Assembly (NCBI RefSeq): GCF_003113895.1
Contig: NZ_BDUD01000001.1
Location: forward strand, 5,371,608 to 5,435,607
Source: Nostoc commune NIES-4072
GTDB lineage: Bacteria; Cyanobacteriota; Cyanobacteriia; Cyanobacteriales; Nostocaceae
Length of the DNA: 64,000 nucleotides
Reading direction: 5' to 3'
The position numbers and the translations under genes are program-made. Shown here piece after piece: positions 17,243 to 25,431 of the stretch (positions within the stretch are counted from its first letter, which is position 1; every line of letters starts with the position of its first letter). Below the pieces are notes generated by a model. The model ran no database searches. It worked only from the letters and a program-made list of their open reading frames with translations, and had not been told where the DNA came from.

Positions 17243-19504
17243 TCACCCCTTCGGGATTTTAGGCGGACACCAAAAGAGGTTTTTGCTGGACACACCAAGA
17301 GATTCCAAAATACCTCGCATTATCTCTGTGCAATACATCCAGTGCCCCAAGTCGTCATACATGCGATCGGGATTAAACTCGACATTGTAGTGCAGCACAT
17401 TGGGAAGGTCTAAAAACTCATCATCGCTTTGAGGAGAAAGAAGCAAGAGATGAAATGGCTTTCCCTGGCATTGTTTTTGTAGCTTGTTGACCAAATCTAT
17501 CACACCAGGGCGATCGCTAATTCCTGTGCGAACAAAAAGTACTTTATCGCATTGCCGCAATGCGTACCAAAACCTTTGGGAGCGTGCCGTGTAACGAACG
17601 CGCATCCGTTCATGGACGGGAGACATATCGCTACTTGGGTCGTCTGTCTCCTCGACTTCATGGGCAAAGGATAAACCTGACCACTTACTGTGGTAAATTC
17701 TGCCTGCATCAGGACTGTAATGCAGAAAAGCAGGGTTCCACATATCATCAAAACCGTTTTCGATCGCATCGGCGACATCTCCAATATTGGTAGTGCGCGT
17801 TAGATCAAAGGGAAAAGCAGGGCCATCGTACTCCATCTTATATAGCATCATACGGACGGCACAGCGATCGCCAAGGGGAAGAATGGCGACACGGCTGATA
17901 TCCGATAATTTGCATTTGTATTGGAAAAGCATCGCAGACTTCGGTGGTGCTTTCACCCGGCTTTCTAGCCCATCCTTGCCAATCATCATCGTGCGAAAGG
18001 GGGCGTCGGGATAAAGCGGATCTTCATAGACACCCGATGGTATAGCTTTAAGTGCGTTGCAAACTTCCGTCCACATTGGCTGGATATTGTACTCGTTGTC
18101 TGATTCGTTGATTACCCAGAGGTGGCGTTCATCTGCTTGCAAAATCCCCAGATGCCCATCATAGAATAAAACGTTGTTTGGCGAAAAGAGATTGAAGGCA
18201 GCGCTATATTCTAGATCAACACCAGGGGGAATGTTTATTGTAGTTGCGATGCCTGCGGCGGGCGTAGCCATCGCACCATCCTCTACAGCAAAGAAGGGGA
18301 GCGTTCCTGGTTGGACATCCTTCGCAATGTAAATACCCGGTATCAATCCAGCCTTACTTTGCAGTGCGGTTTGTAGTTCCTGCCAATAGGGAGCGATCGT
18401 GTAGCTGTATTGTGATGGGTTAACAATCCGTAAACGCTTCTCTTCCATACAGACAGAGACATGGAAGCCCGCATTATCAAAGTAGATAGGAAATTCCTTT
18501 GGTTGCTGAAAACTTTGTTTTTCTTTTGCTAATTTGTCTTTGTCGATATCGAAGAGGTGCTGGTCGATCTGCTGATACATGAGGCTATGACCGACCGTGT
18601 TCGGGTGAGCCGGATCGAAGGATATCCCCGCTTTCCATCGTCCTTGTCCATCATCCACAGCTGCCAACCAATCCAGTACAGGTACGCCCCAACTTAGCAT
18701 TCGGTTGTGTGTGTCTCGGATCAGCCAGTAATGTTCCTGGGAATAATCGCCATTGGGATAGACACCGCCCAGAATTGGAATTGCCCCGATATCGCGCGTC
18801 ATTTTTACAAGCTGCTGCAAACCACTTTCAAACCGTCGCTGTACTGCTCGTCGTTCGTGAGGGGGACAGGAAGCTAACCCTTCGTTACCTAGAGACAAGG
18901 CAATGATTACGATATCTGGTTGTTCTGGGGTGACAACTGAGCCAAATCGAGCGATCGTTCTGCTGACATTCGCCCCCACTTCCGACACATTCACGAGTTT
19001 ATGCCGATATTTTTGCTGTAAAGCTTCTGCCAACAGCCAAACCCAACCTTTTAAAAACCAGGCTTTATGACCTACTGCAACGGAACTGCCAATTACTACA
19101 ATTTTGAGCCTTTCAGCCCCTTCTTCCACGGGCATTATGACAGCCGACTTCTCAAGGTATCCAAAGGGATAAGGTTGTACATAACCGAATGCGCCATCAT
19201 CTACAATAATTGTGCTGGAATGATCGTTAGGCTCAATGGGAATCCAGCGATTTGTATCTAGTAAACTTTCCCATTGGGCGTTACCCTTTGCATCAATATG
19301 TATGTACTTGTATTCAATCTGTCCATCGCCCGATAAAGGCTGCTGAATGTCAATTTCATCTGTCCACCATAAAGGATAGCGATCGCCACTTGTACGCAGG
19401 CGGACACATTTTACGATGTCCCACATTCCCAACTCTGGAGTCGAACCGACAAGACCGATGGATTCACCCGTTTGTGTGTATGCACTGATCTGGAATCGAT
19501 ACAT
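17243..19504 (-). CDS. CBM20 - SGNH hydrolase - DUF1796 fusion protein
   Basis: 753 residues, ATG start. Residues 1-~100 look like a CBM20 starch-binding domain (V.GSTPELGMWD, YPLWWTDEI, EYKYIHI). Residues ~130-330 are an SGNH/GDSL-type hydrolase: block I is GSSVAVG rather than GDS, and a catalytic Asp/His pair is seen in FDPAHPN. After a linker (~340-530), residues ~530-740 match DUF1796, a putative papain-like Cys peptidase (LPLGDRCAVR, then FPFDLTRT). No signal peptide, so probably cytoplasmic. A 7-residue insert (~412-418) comes from a 21-bp repeat. Standalone; substrate unknown. Confidence 0.75.
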   Translation of the reverse strand: MYRFQISAYTQTGESIGLVGSTPELGMWDIVKCVRLRTSGDRYPLWWTDEIDIQQPLSGDGQIEYKYIHIDAKGNAQWESLLDTNRWIPIEPNDHSSTIIVDDGAFGYVQPYPFGYLEKSAVIMPVEEGAERLKIVVIGSSVAVGHKAWFLKGWVWLLAEALQQKYRHKLVNVSEVGANVSRTIARFGSVVTPEQPDIVIIALSLGNEGLASCPPHERRAVQRRFESGLQQLVKMTRDIGAIPILGGVYPNGDYSQEHYWLIRDTHNRMLSWGVPVLDWLAAVDDGQGRWKAGISFDPAHPNTVGHSLMYQQIDQHLFDIDKDKLAKEKQSFQQPKEFPIYFDNAGFHVSVCMEEKRLRIVNPSQYSYTIAPYWQELQTALQSKAGLIPGIYIAKDVQPGTLPFFAVEDGAMATPAAGIATTINIPPGVDLEYSAAFNLFSPNNVLFYDGHLGILQADERHLWVINESDNEYNIQPMWTEVCNALKAIPSGVYEDPLYPDAPFRTMMIGKDGLESRVKAPPKSAMLFQYKCKLSDISRVAILPLGDRCAVRMMLYKMEYDGPAFPFDLTRTTNIGDVADAIENGFDDMWNPAFLHYSPDAGRIYHSKWSGLSFAHEVEETDDPSSDMSPVHERMRVRYTARSQRFWYALRQCDKVLFVRTGISDRPGVIDLVNKLQKQCQGKPFHLLLLSPQSDDEFLDLPNVLHYNVEFNPDRMYDDLGHWMYCTEIMRGILESLGVSSKNLFWCPPKIPKG
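18251..18271. repeat. 21-bp small dispersed repeat inside a HIP1 site, in frame
   Basis: Removing these 21 bases (GCCTGCGGCGGGCGTAGCCA plus T) restores GCGATCGCA, a HIP1 octamer, and shortens the encoded protein by exactly seven residues. Near-identical repeats occur at 56173-56193 and 30638-30659. Confidence 0.85.
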
Positions 19505-20262
19505 AGAGTTTATCCTGGTTTAGTTAGTACAATACCAAACGGTCAGACTCAATCCTTAAACCTGCTTTAACAATATTACACACAACTACTGAGAGTCCAG
19601 TATTAATATTTTTAAGTACACTGAAGCTCTGATTTAGGTCGCTCAAAGCTACCAGTGGTAAAGCTTTTCAAAAATTAAATCGGGTTTTTATAGAAGATTG
19701 AATACTTATCAAATCAAATATATTGCATTAAAAGTATTAAGACAACTAAGAACAAATAAAAATAAGGATAAGATTAAGTTAAATCTTTTCTATTGCTCCT
19801 TTAATGTAAAAAAGAGAAAAATTCTTGAATTTATGGAATAAAATCATCTCATAATCCGTCAAAGCCCTACGTAGTAAATATTTTTAGCTTTTTCACACTA
19901 GAGTAAGAATGTTTGATCTGTAATTAAAATATAAAAATTTAGGTTTCAGGATGCTAGTGATAGATTTCCTGTAGAGTAAATGACTAACCTAGCAGGGATG
20001 AATGACCTGAATGCTTACGAATAAATTAATAATCAACTTAAGCTAATTTAAAGATTAGGCTATGGCTTTCACAACTTTGAAAATTTTAAATTACAAAGTT
20101 TATTGACTTAGGATTTTGGTATTAATTGTCCATAAATGGAACAATAATGTCACTATATTTACATAAGTGTTACAAATAATTACAAATGAATTTTATGCTT
20201 ACATAGATGAAATTCTATGTAGTATTGTAGATATGTATCTTTGCTTAACCGTAGGAAAAATT
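19505..20262. other. Long AT-rich intergenic region before the graspetide genes
   Basis: 758 bases upstream of the precursor gene and of the divergent SGNH fusion. It must contain both promoters and any regulatory site for the peptide cluster. No gene, tRNA or clear palindromic operator was seen. Very AT-rich with poly-A/T tracts. Confidence 0.5.
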
Positions 20263-20571
20263 ATGTCTGAAAACAAACCAGAAGAACTGAATTCACAAGC
20301 AGTACCCTTCTTTGCTAGATTTTTAGAAGGGCAAAGCTTTGAAGACCTATCTGATCAAGAATCAGAAGGAATTGGCGGCGGAAATTGTGGTGTAACCAAG
20401 GGTGTAACCAAGAAGGGGAAAGATGAACTTTTCCAAACTCGGAAGTACCCATCTGATGGAGAAGATGGAGTAACAAAAAAGCATCCCTCTGATGATGAAC
20501 AGATATTTGTTACTCTGAAGTTCCCTTCAGACAACGAGGATAATGGAGGGGCATTAGCAAGTCAAAAATAA
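20263..20571 (+). CDS. Graspetide (microviridin-type) precursor with three core repeats
   Basis: 102 residues from ATG 20263, with an AGGAA ribosome site. An upstream in-frame codon at 20167 exists but adds a segment foreign to the family. The leader carries the hallmark PFFARFL helix (residues 15-21) that binds the ATP-grasp ligases, then a Gly-rich bend (EGIGGGN, 35-41). Three core units follow: TRKYPSDGED (59-68), TKKHPSDDEQ (71-80) and TLKFPSDNED (84-93), each a variant of microviridin TxKYPSDxEE. Thr and Ser are expected to form esters with Asp/Glu and Lys an amide. Position 10 is D, Q, D instead of the usual E. Two matching ligase genes follow. Confidence 0.93.
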   Translation: MSENKPEELNSQAVPFFARFLEGQSFEDLSDQESEGIGGGNCGVTKGVTKKGKDELFQTRKYPSDGEDGVTKKHPSDDEQIFVTLKFPSDNEDNGGALASQK

Positions 20572-20646
20572 AATAACTGCATACTTTTAAGTACACCAGA
20601 GATGCAGTTTTAAAAATATTCTGAGAAGAAAAAGACTGTTAGCTTT

Positions 20647-20669
20647 GCCAACTCCATTTAGGGGTTGGC
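20647..20669 (+). terminator. Hairpin between precursor and ligase genes
   Basis: GCCAACTCC and GGGGTTGGC form a 9-bp stem (one G-T pair) with a 5-base loop, followed after 8 bases by an A/T-rich stretch rather than a clean U-run. It is best read as an attenuator or mRNA-stability hairpin that would make the precursor more abundant than the enzymes. Confidence 0.5.
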
Positions 20670-20740
20670 TTCCCATTAAAAAAGTTTATTTTTTTATAGT
20701 TGACAGTAGCGACAATACAAAAACCTAATGAAAATATTTT

Positions 20741-21745
20741 ATGTACGTTGACCGTGATGTGGTTTTATTAATCACCCATAGTGGTGATTACTTCACAATA
20801 GATAGAGTTGCAGAAGCTGTATCAAAACGAGGCGCACAGCCATTTCGCCTGGATACTGATAAGTTTCCGATGACAGTACAAATCGAGGCAAATTTCAGTA
20901 ACTCTGGGAGTAATCATAAACTGGAATATAGCACTCGCTCCCTGAACACCGAGCAAGTGCAAGCAGTATGGATGCGACGGATTTGGCAACCTGACTTAGG
21001 TAAAGAATTGGCTCCACAATTCCAAGCAGCCTGCTCTAGCGAATCACTGGCAGTCTTAGATGGCTTTTGGGACAGTCTAAGGGGAGCTACCTGGGTGGAT
21101 GATTTACAACGGATCAGTGTAGCTGAAAACAAGCTACGTCAACTAAGAATTGCATCGGAAGTTGGTCTTGTCATACCTCGGACTATCGTCACCAACAATC
21201 CTCAACAAACACGAGAGTTTTTTGAGGAAGTTAAAGGAAAAATGGTTGCCAAGCTACTCAGACCTCTTTCTTATGGAATGCAAGCCTCCTCTTTTTTCAT
21301 GTATACCAGCGCTGTTAAAGAAGAAGACTTACTTGATGCTGAAACACTGCGCTATTGTCCAGTTGTGTTTCAAGAACAAATCCCCAAACAGCTAGAACTA
21401 CGCGCAGTGTATGTGAATGGTAATCTCTTTGTCGGCGCACTGGATGCGTCTGAGTATGCAGCATCCACCCAAGATTGGCGACGGGGAACAAAAGAGGTTA
21501 TTACCTGGCAACCATATCAATTACCTGATAAACTAATCTGTTGCCTCGATGCTTTTATGACAAGGTTTGGACTGATTTTTGGAGCATTTGACTTCATCAA
21601 AACGCCATCAGGGGAATATGTTTTTTTAGAAATTAATCCTACAGGAGAGTGGGGGATGCTGGAGAGAGATTTGGAATATCCGATCGCAGATGCGATCGCA
21701 GATGCACTACTTTCAACAAGCCCTAAGCAAAATGCTTTTACTTAA
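20741..21745 (+). CDS. Graspetide ATP-grasp ligase, MdnB-like (amide-forming)
   Basis: 334 residues, ATG start. The N terminus (VVLLITHSGDYFTIDRVAEA) closely resembles microviridin MdnB, which closes the Lys-Glu amide ring after the ester rings. ATP-grasp features: KLLRPLSYG (ATP-binding Lys), VVFQEQIPKQLELR in the central domain and the metal-binding FLEINPTGEW near the C terminus. It acts on the precursor encoded 170 bases upstream and is followed by the second ligase. In this cluster its targets include Asp-ending core units, so its acceptor specificity may be relaxed. Confidence 0.9.
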   Translation: MYVDRDVVLLITHSGDYFTIDRVAEAVSKRGAQPFRLDTDKFPMTVQIEANFSNSGSNHKLEYSTRSLNTEQVQAVWMRRIWQPDLGKELAPQFQAACSSESLAVLDGFWDSLRGATWVDDLQRISVAENKLRQLRIASEVGLVIPRTIVTNNPQQTREFFEEVKGKMVAKLLRPLSYGMQASSFFMYTSAVKEEDLLDAETLRYCPVVFQEQIPKQLELRAVYVNGNLFVGALDASEYAASTQDWRRGTKEVITWQPYQLPDKLICCLDAFMTRFGLIFGAFDFIKTPSGEYVFLEINPTGEWGMLERDLEYPIADAIADALLSTSPKQNAFT

Positions 21746-21822
21746 AAACTCACAACCAACTGACAGATTTTATAAATTTAGGAACTTGTTAATTTTTAAT
21801 TTTTAATTCGGAGCAAAGCAAC

Positions 21823-22788
21823 GTGACTGTTTTAATCATTACTCACAGCCAAGACAACGAAAGTATTCCTCTAGTTATTCAGGCAATTGAAGCCCAAGGA
21901 GGAAAAGCATTTCGTTTTGATACAGACCGATTTCCTACAGAAATCACCTTAGATGTTTACTATGCCAAAAGTGAGCGAGTTACTCTAAGCGTTGAAGACC
22001 AGACATTAGATTTGAATGAAGTGTCAGCAGTTTGGTATCGCCGCATTGCAATTGGATCAAGAATTCCCGACTCGATGGACAAGCAACTCAGACAAGCCTC
22101 GCTCAAAGAATCTCGCGTCACCATTGACGGAATGATTGCCAGTATTAAGGGCTTCCATCTCGACCCTCTGCCAAATATTCGCCGAGCCGAAAATAAGCAA
22201 CTGCAATTACGAATAGCACGAGACATCGGTCTAGATACGCCACGCACTCTGACTACAAACAATTCAGTGGCAGTAAAGCAATTTGCCCAAGAGTGTAAGG
22301 AGGGAATGATTACAAAGATGCTCTCTTCCTTCGCTATTTACGATGAACAAGGACAAGAAAAAGTTGTGTTTACGAATCCAATTTCATCTAAGGATCTGGA
22401 TAACCTCGATGGATTACGTTTTTGTCCAATGACATTTCAAGAAAAAATTCCGAAAGCATTGGAATTGCGGACAATTATTGTAGGCAAACGTGTGTTGACG
22501 GCGGCGGTTGATTCTCAAGCTTTGGATAAAGCGCGTTACGATTGGCGCAAACAGGGAATTGCCTTACTCGACGCTTGGGAACCATACACTCTACCTGAAG
22601 ATGTTGAAGAGAAACTGCTCAAACTTATGGCAGAATTTGGTTTGAACTACGGAGCTATTGATATTATTTTGACTCCTGATGGTCGTCATGTGTTTCTTGA
22701 AGTTAACCCAGTTGGCGAGTTTTTCTGGTTAGAACGCTGTCCTGGCTTACCGATTTCTGAGGCGATCGCACAGGTTCTACAGAATTGA
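21823..22788 (+). CDS. Graspetide ATP-grasp ligase, MdnC-like (ester-forming)
   Basis: 321 residues, GTG start with GGAG ten bases upstream. Strong resemblance to microviridin MdnC: N-terminal VLIITHSQDNESIPLVIQAI, DTDRFPTEI, VWYRR, then FCPMTFQEKIPKALELR and the metal-binding FLEVNPVGEFFWLE. MdnC enzymes make the two ester (lactone) bonds first, from Thr and Ser to acidic side chains. The gene order precursor-B-C matches mdnA-B-C. No acetyltransferase or dedicated peptidase/transporter follows, so maturation must use genes elsewhere. Confidence 0.9.
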   Translation: MTVLIITHSQDNESIPLVIQAIEAQGGKAFRFDTDRFPTEITLDVYYAKSERVTLSVEDQTLDLNEVSAVWYRRIAIGSRIPDSMDKQLRQASLKESRVTIDGMIASIKGFHLDPLPNIRRAENKQLQLRIARDIGLDTPRTLTTNNSVAVKQFAQECKEGMITKMLSSFAIYDEQGQEKVVFTNPISSKDLDNLDGLRFCPMTFQEKIPKALELRTIIVGKRVLTAAVDSQALDKARYDWRKQGIALLDAWEPYTLPEDVEEKLLKLMAEFGLNYGAIDIILTPDGRHVFLEVNPVGEFFWLERCPGLPISEAIAQVLQN

Positions 22789-22858
22789 GGCAGGGGGGAA
22801 AGGATCTCTACTCAAAATTTAGTCAAAATTTAGAGAGAATGGTTTTGCGTTGCTTTCC

Positions 22859-23103
22859 CGCCTTGCAATAAATTGCAGGCTAATAGCTAAAGTGCGTTTA
22901 AACGCACTGAAATTAAAGAAATTAAGATGGATTGAGGCTGATGGGTTAGACTCTTTACCAATTCGCCAGCAGTATCATGAATTCTGGGGCTATCTTCTAA
23001 AGAAGACTCAATAAGGATTGGAGTCCACTTGAGTGGACTTGCGCTATTAGCCAGAGAATTCATTCTCTGGCGGGAAAGAGGGCAGTTGCAAGATATAACT
23101 TAT
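22859..23103. repeat. Multi-palindrome dispersed repeat, copy 1
   Basis: About 245 bases with four consecutive hairpins: GCC(T)TGCAA...TTGCAGGC (22859-22880), the perfect 18-bp palindrome AGTGCGTTTAAACGCACT (22891-22908), AGTCCACT-TG-AGTGGACT (23022-23039) and GCCAGAGAA-TTCA-TTCTCTGGC (23050-23071), ending GCAAGATATAACT. The last half is repeated at 57978-58085 with paired changes in the stems. It fills the space between the graspetide ligase and acsF. Confidence 0.75.
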
Positions 23104-23167
23104 AGAATTCGAGTTAAGAGATTCCCAAAGAAGAGTTGTAGATTCAGTTAATGTATGCAGTTATTAG

Positions 23168-24244
23168 TTAATGAACTGTCCCTCTCAATGATTCAGCATC
23201 AACAGGTTTGATTAGGTAAGTCTGCAATAGATGCCCAATAATGGAAGCTATCAAGGGTAATTTTTGGCAGAATTTGACAACTGGTGAGCGATTGCTGTTA
23301 TTAATCTCTGCTAGTTTCAAATTAAGATCAGAACACTTTTCCAACCGCCGGAAAAACTCTGGATGATTTGTATTCAAAATCAGAGGAAATGCCCGTGCAG
23401 CAGTGTTATTCGTCTCTTGAATGACTCTGGTATTATATTCGCGCGGATCTATCCCAATGGATTGATAAAACGTGGCGCGTTCAAATACTGTCAATGTGTG
23501 AGTAGCAAAAACACTTAGCAAAAAGAAACGTACCCATAATCTAGCTCTCCAATTGTTCCATAATTGAGGCTGCGATCGCAGCAATGCTTTAAAGAAATCT
23601 CCATGTCGATTTTCATCCTGACACCAACTTTCAAACTTACGGAATAGTGGATAAATTTGGTGTTCTGGATGTTTCTCCATGTGCCGATACACCAAGATGT
23701 AGCGCCAGTAGCCAATTTTTTCAGACAGGTAGACTGTGTAAATAATCCACTCTGGCGGAAAGAAGGTATAAGTGCGATTTTTGGTTAAATAACTTAAGTC
23801 GAGGGAAAGATTAAAATCTGCCATTGACTTATTTAAAAATCCCGCATGGCGTGCCTCATCCCGCGCCATAAAATTAAAAGCATCCGCCAAAATCGGATTG
23901 CGGTTTTTCAGACGGCGTGATAACTCTTTAAACAGCAGAAACCCAGAAAACTCTGAGGTACAGGAACGTTCCAAAAAGTCAATAAAAGCGACGCGTGTTT
24001 CCCCATCAATGTGATCCCAACACTGCTGAAATTCTTCATCACGGACAAAGTGATGACGGTTATAGTCAGCTCGTAACTCCTCTACAATTGCCAGTAACTC
24101 AGCCTCCTGAGACGAAATATCCAATTGCGCCGCAGCTTCAAAGTCAGTGGTATAAAACCTGGGTGTTAATAATGTTTCTTGAACAGGCGCTTTTACACCT
24201 GGTTTTAGCAACTCAGGTTGGGAAGTTTCCAAAGACTTAACCAT
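23168..24244 (-). CDS. acsF: Mg-protoporphyrin IX monomethyl ester oxidative cyclase
   Basis: 358 residues, ATG start. Di-iron oxygenase that makes ring E in chlorophyll synthesis. Ferritin-like iron ligands are visible in FMARDEARHAGFLN and WCQDENRHGDFF; the N-terminal LLTPRFYTTDF is typical. It stands divergently from heme oxygenase and hemN. In Synechocystis the corresponding second cyclase gene (chlA-II) is grouped with ho2 and hemN and induced in low oxygen, so this is probably the low-oxygen paralogue; a second, constitutive acsF would lie elsewhere. Attached to the thylakoid/inner membrane. Confidence 0.93.
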   Translation of the reverse strand: MVKSLETSQPELLKPGVKAPVQETLLTPRFYTTDFEAAAQLDISSQEAELLAIVEELRADYNRHHFVRDEEFQQCWDHIDGETRVAFIDFLERSCTSEFSGFLLFKELSRRLKNRNPILADAFNFMARDEARHAGFLNKSMADFNLSLDLSYLTKNRTYTFFPPEWIIYTVYLSEKIGYWRYILVYRHMEKHPEHQIYPLFRKFESWCQDENRHGDFFKALLRSQPQLWNNWRARLWVRFFLLSVFATHTLTVFERATFYQSIGIDPREYNTRVIQETNNTAARAFPLILNTNHPEFFRRLEKCSDLNLKLAEINNSNRSPVVKFCQKLPLIASIIGHLLQTYLIKPVDAESLRGTVH

Positions 24245-24665
24245 AAGAATCCTTTAATTATTTCATCCTTTAAAATTTATATAAGCATAAATAGTTGTTT
24301 GTAGACATCAGTTAAATTATTGAGAGTAAATTGTGAGAAATAAACTTATTACTCGTTGTTTCAGGAGAGTTTAAATGCCTATTGCACAATCAGTTTTGTT
24401 ACTACTTAATTAGGATGTGTCTAAGGGTGAAAATCAGAAAAATATAAATAAATACTAATATCTTTATAGTTATATATAAATTAATAGTTAAATAATCTTA
24501 GGAGAAATAAAAATAGTTGGGATCTACATCGGCAGTGATACTTGCCAGATAGAGTGATGCAGATCCTCTCTAAACCTAGAATAACAATCTTTTAGCTGGC
24601 ACTGGCAGGCCTCCTGAGTCGGTGACTGTCCAGAAACCTTGCCCTTGAACGTAAAGGAAGCAACA
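24245..24665. promoter_or_regulatory. Divergent control region of acsF and ho-hemN
   Basis: 421 bases between two divergent tetrapyrrole units. AT-rich and free of coding frames, it must hold the promoters in both directions and probably the operator for a low-oxygen regulator of the ChlR type. I cannot point to a specific binding site from the sequence alone. Confidence 0.5.
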
Positions 24666-25343
24666 ATGAGTAGTAATCTAGCCATCAAACTGCGCTCTGG
24701 AACTCAACAAGCCCACACCTCAGCAGAAAATGTGGGATTTATGAAATGTTTTCTGAAAGGAGTTGTGGATAGAGACTGCTTCGCCAAGTTCTTAAGCAAC
24801 TTGTATTACGTCTACAGCGAACTAGAAGCAGCATTAAAGAGCCATTTAGAGCATCCTATGATTAGTGCGGTTTACTTCCCCGAACTTAATCGCCAATCCT
24901 CGCTCGAAAAAGACATGGTGTTCTATTATAGGGATAACTGGAGAGAGCAAGTTACACCTTCACCTGCTGCCCAAAAGTACATTGACCGCATTCGGGAAAT
25001 TTCTATTAGTGAACCAGTCTTATTGTTAGGTCATGCCTACACTCGCTACATGGGCGATCTTTCTGGGGGTCAAATGCTACAAAAAGTTGCTCAGTCAACC
25101 CTGAAGCTTTCTGGCTATGAAGGCACATCCTTTTACAATTTTGAGCAAATTCCTGACAAAAAGGCATTTAAAGATAAGTATCGTCAGGCATTAAATGAAT
25201 TACCAGTTGATGATATAACAGCAGAACGGATTGTTGCAGAAGCTAATAATGCCTTTGGGTTCAATTTACAGATGGCTCAAGAGTTAGAAGGAAGTTTAAT
25301 TAAAGCACTCGGTCAAGTTATGTTTAATAGCCTAACTCATTAG
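24666..25343 (+). CDS. ho2: Heme oxygenase (biliverdin-forming)
   Basis: 225 residues from ATG 24666, preceded by AAGGAAG (an upstream TTG is less likely). Opens heme to biliverdin, iron and CO for phycobilin and phytochrome chromophores. The proximal His lies in QQAHTSAENVGFMKCFLKG and the distal helix in HAYTRYMGDLSGGQML. Soluble. Followed by hemN 88 bases later on the same strand, and divergent from acsF; this trio suggests the low-oxygen HO2 isoform rather than HO1, which is an inference from context. Confidence 0.93.
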   Translation: MSSNLAIKLRSGTQQAHTSAENVGFMKCFLKGVVDRDCFAKFLSNLYYVYSELEAALKSHLEHPMISAVYFPELNRQSSLEKDMVFYYRDNWREQVTPSPAAQKYIDRIREISISEPVLLLGHAYTRYMGDLSGGQMLQKVAQSTLKLSGYEGTSFYNFEQIPDKKAFKDKYRQALNELPVDDITAERIVAEANNAFGFNLQMAQELEGSLIKALGQVMFNSLTH

Positions 25344-25431
25344 TTATTAGTCGTTAGTCATTTGTCATTTGTCATTCTTCCTCTCCTACTCCCCAACTCC
25401 CTACTCCCTTCATTCACTAGAGAGCAACTCA

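Noticed and set aside
17500..17793. Several short frames on both strands inside the SGNH-DUF1796 gene
   Set aside because: The 753-residue frame carries recognisable domains throughout; the others are shadows.
22789..23167. Acetyltransferase or transporter gene completing the graspetide cluster
   Set aside because: The space after the second ligase holds only a hairpin repeat, and the next gene is acsF.
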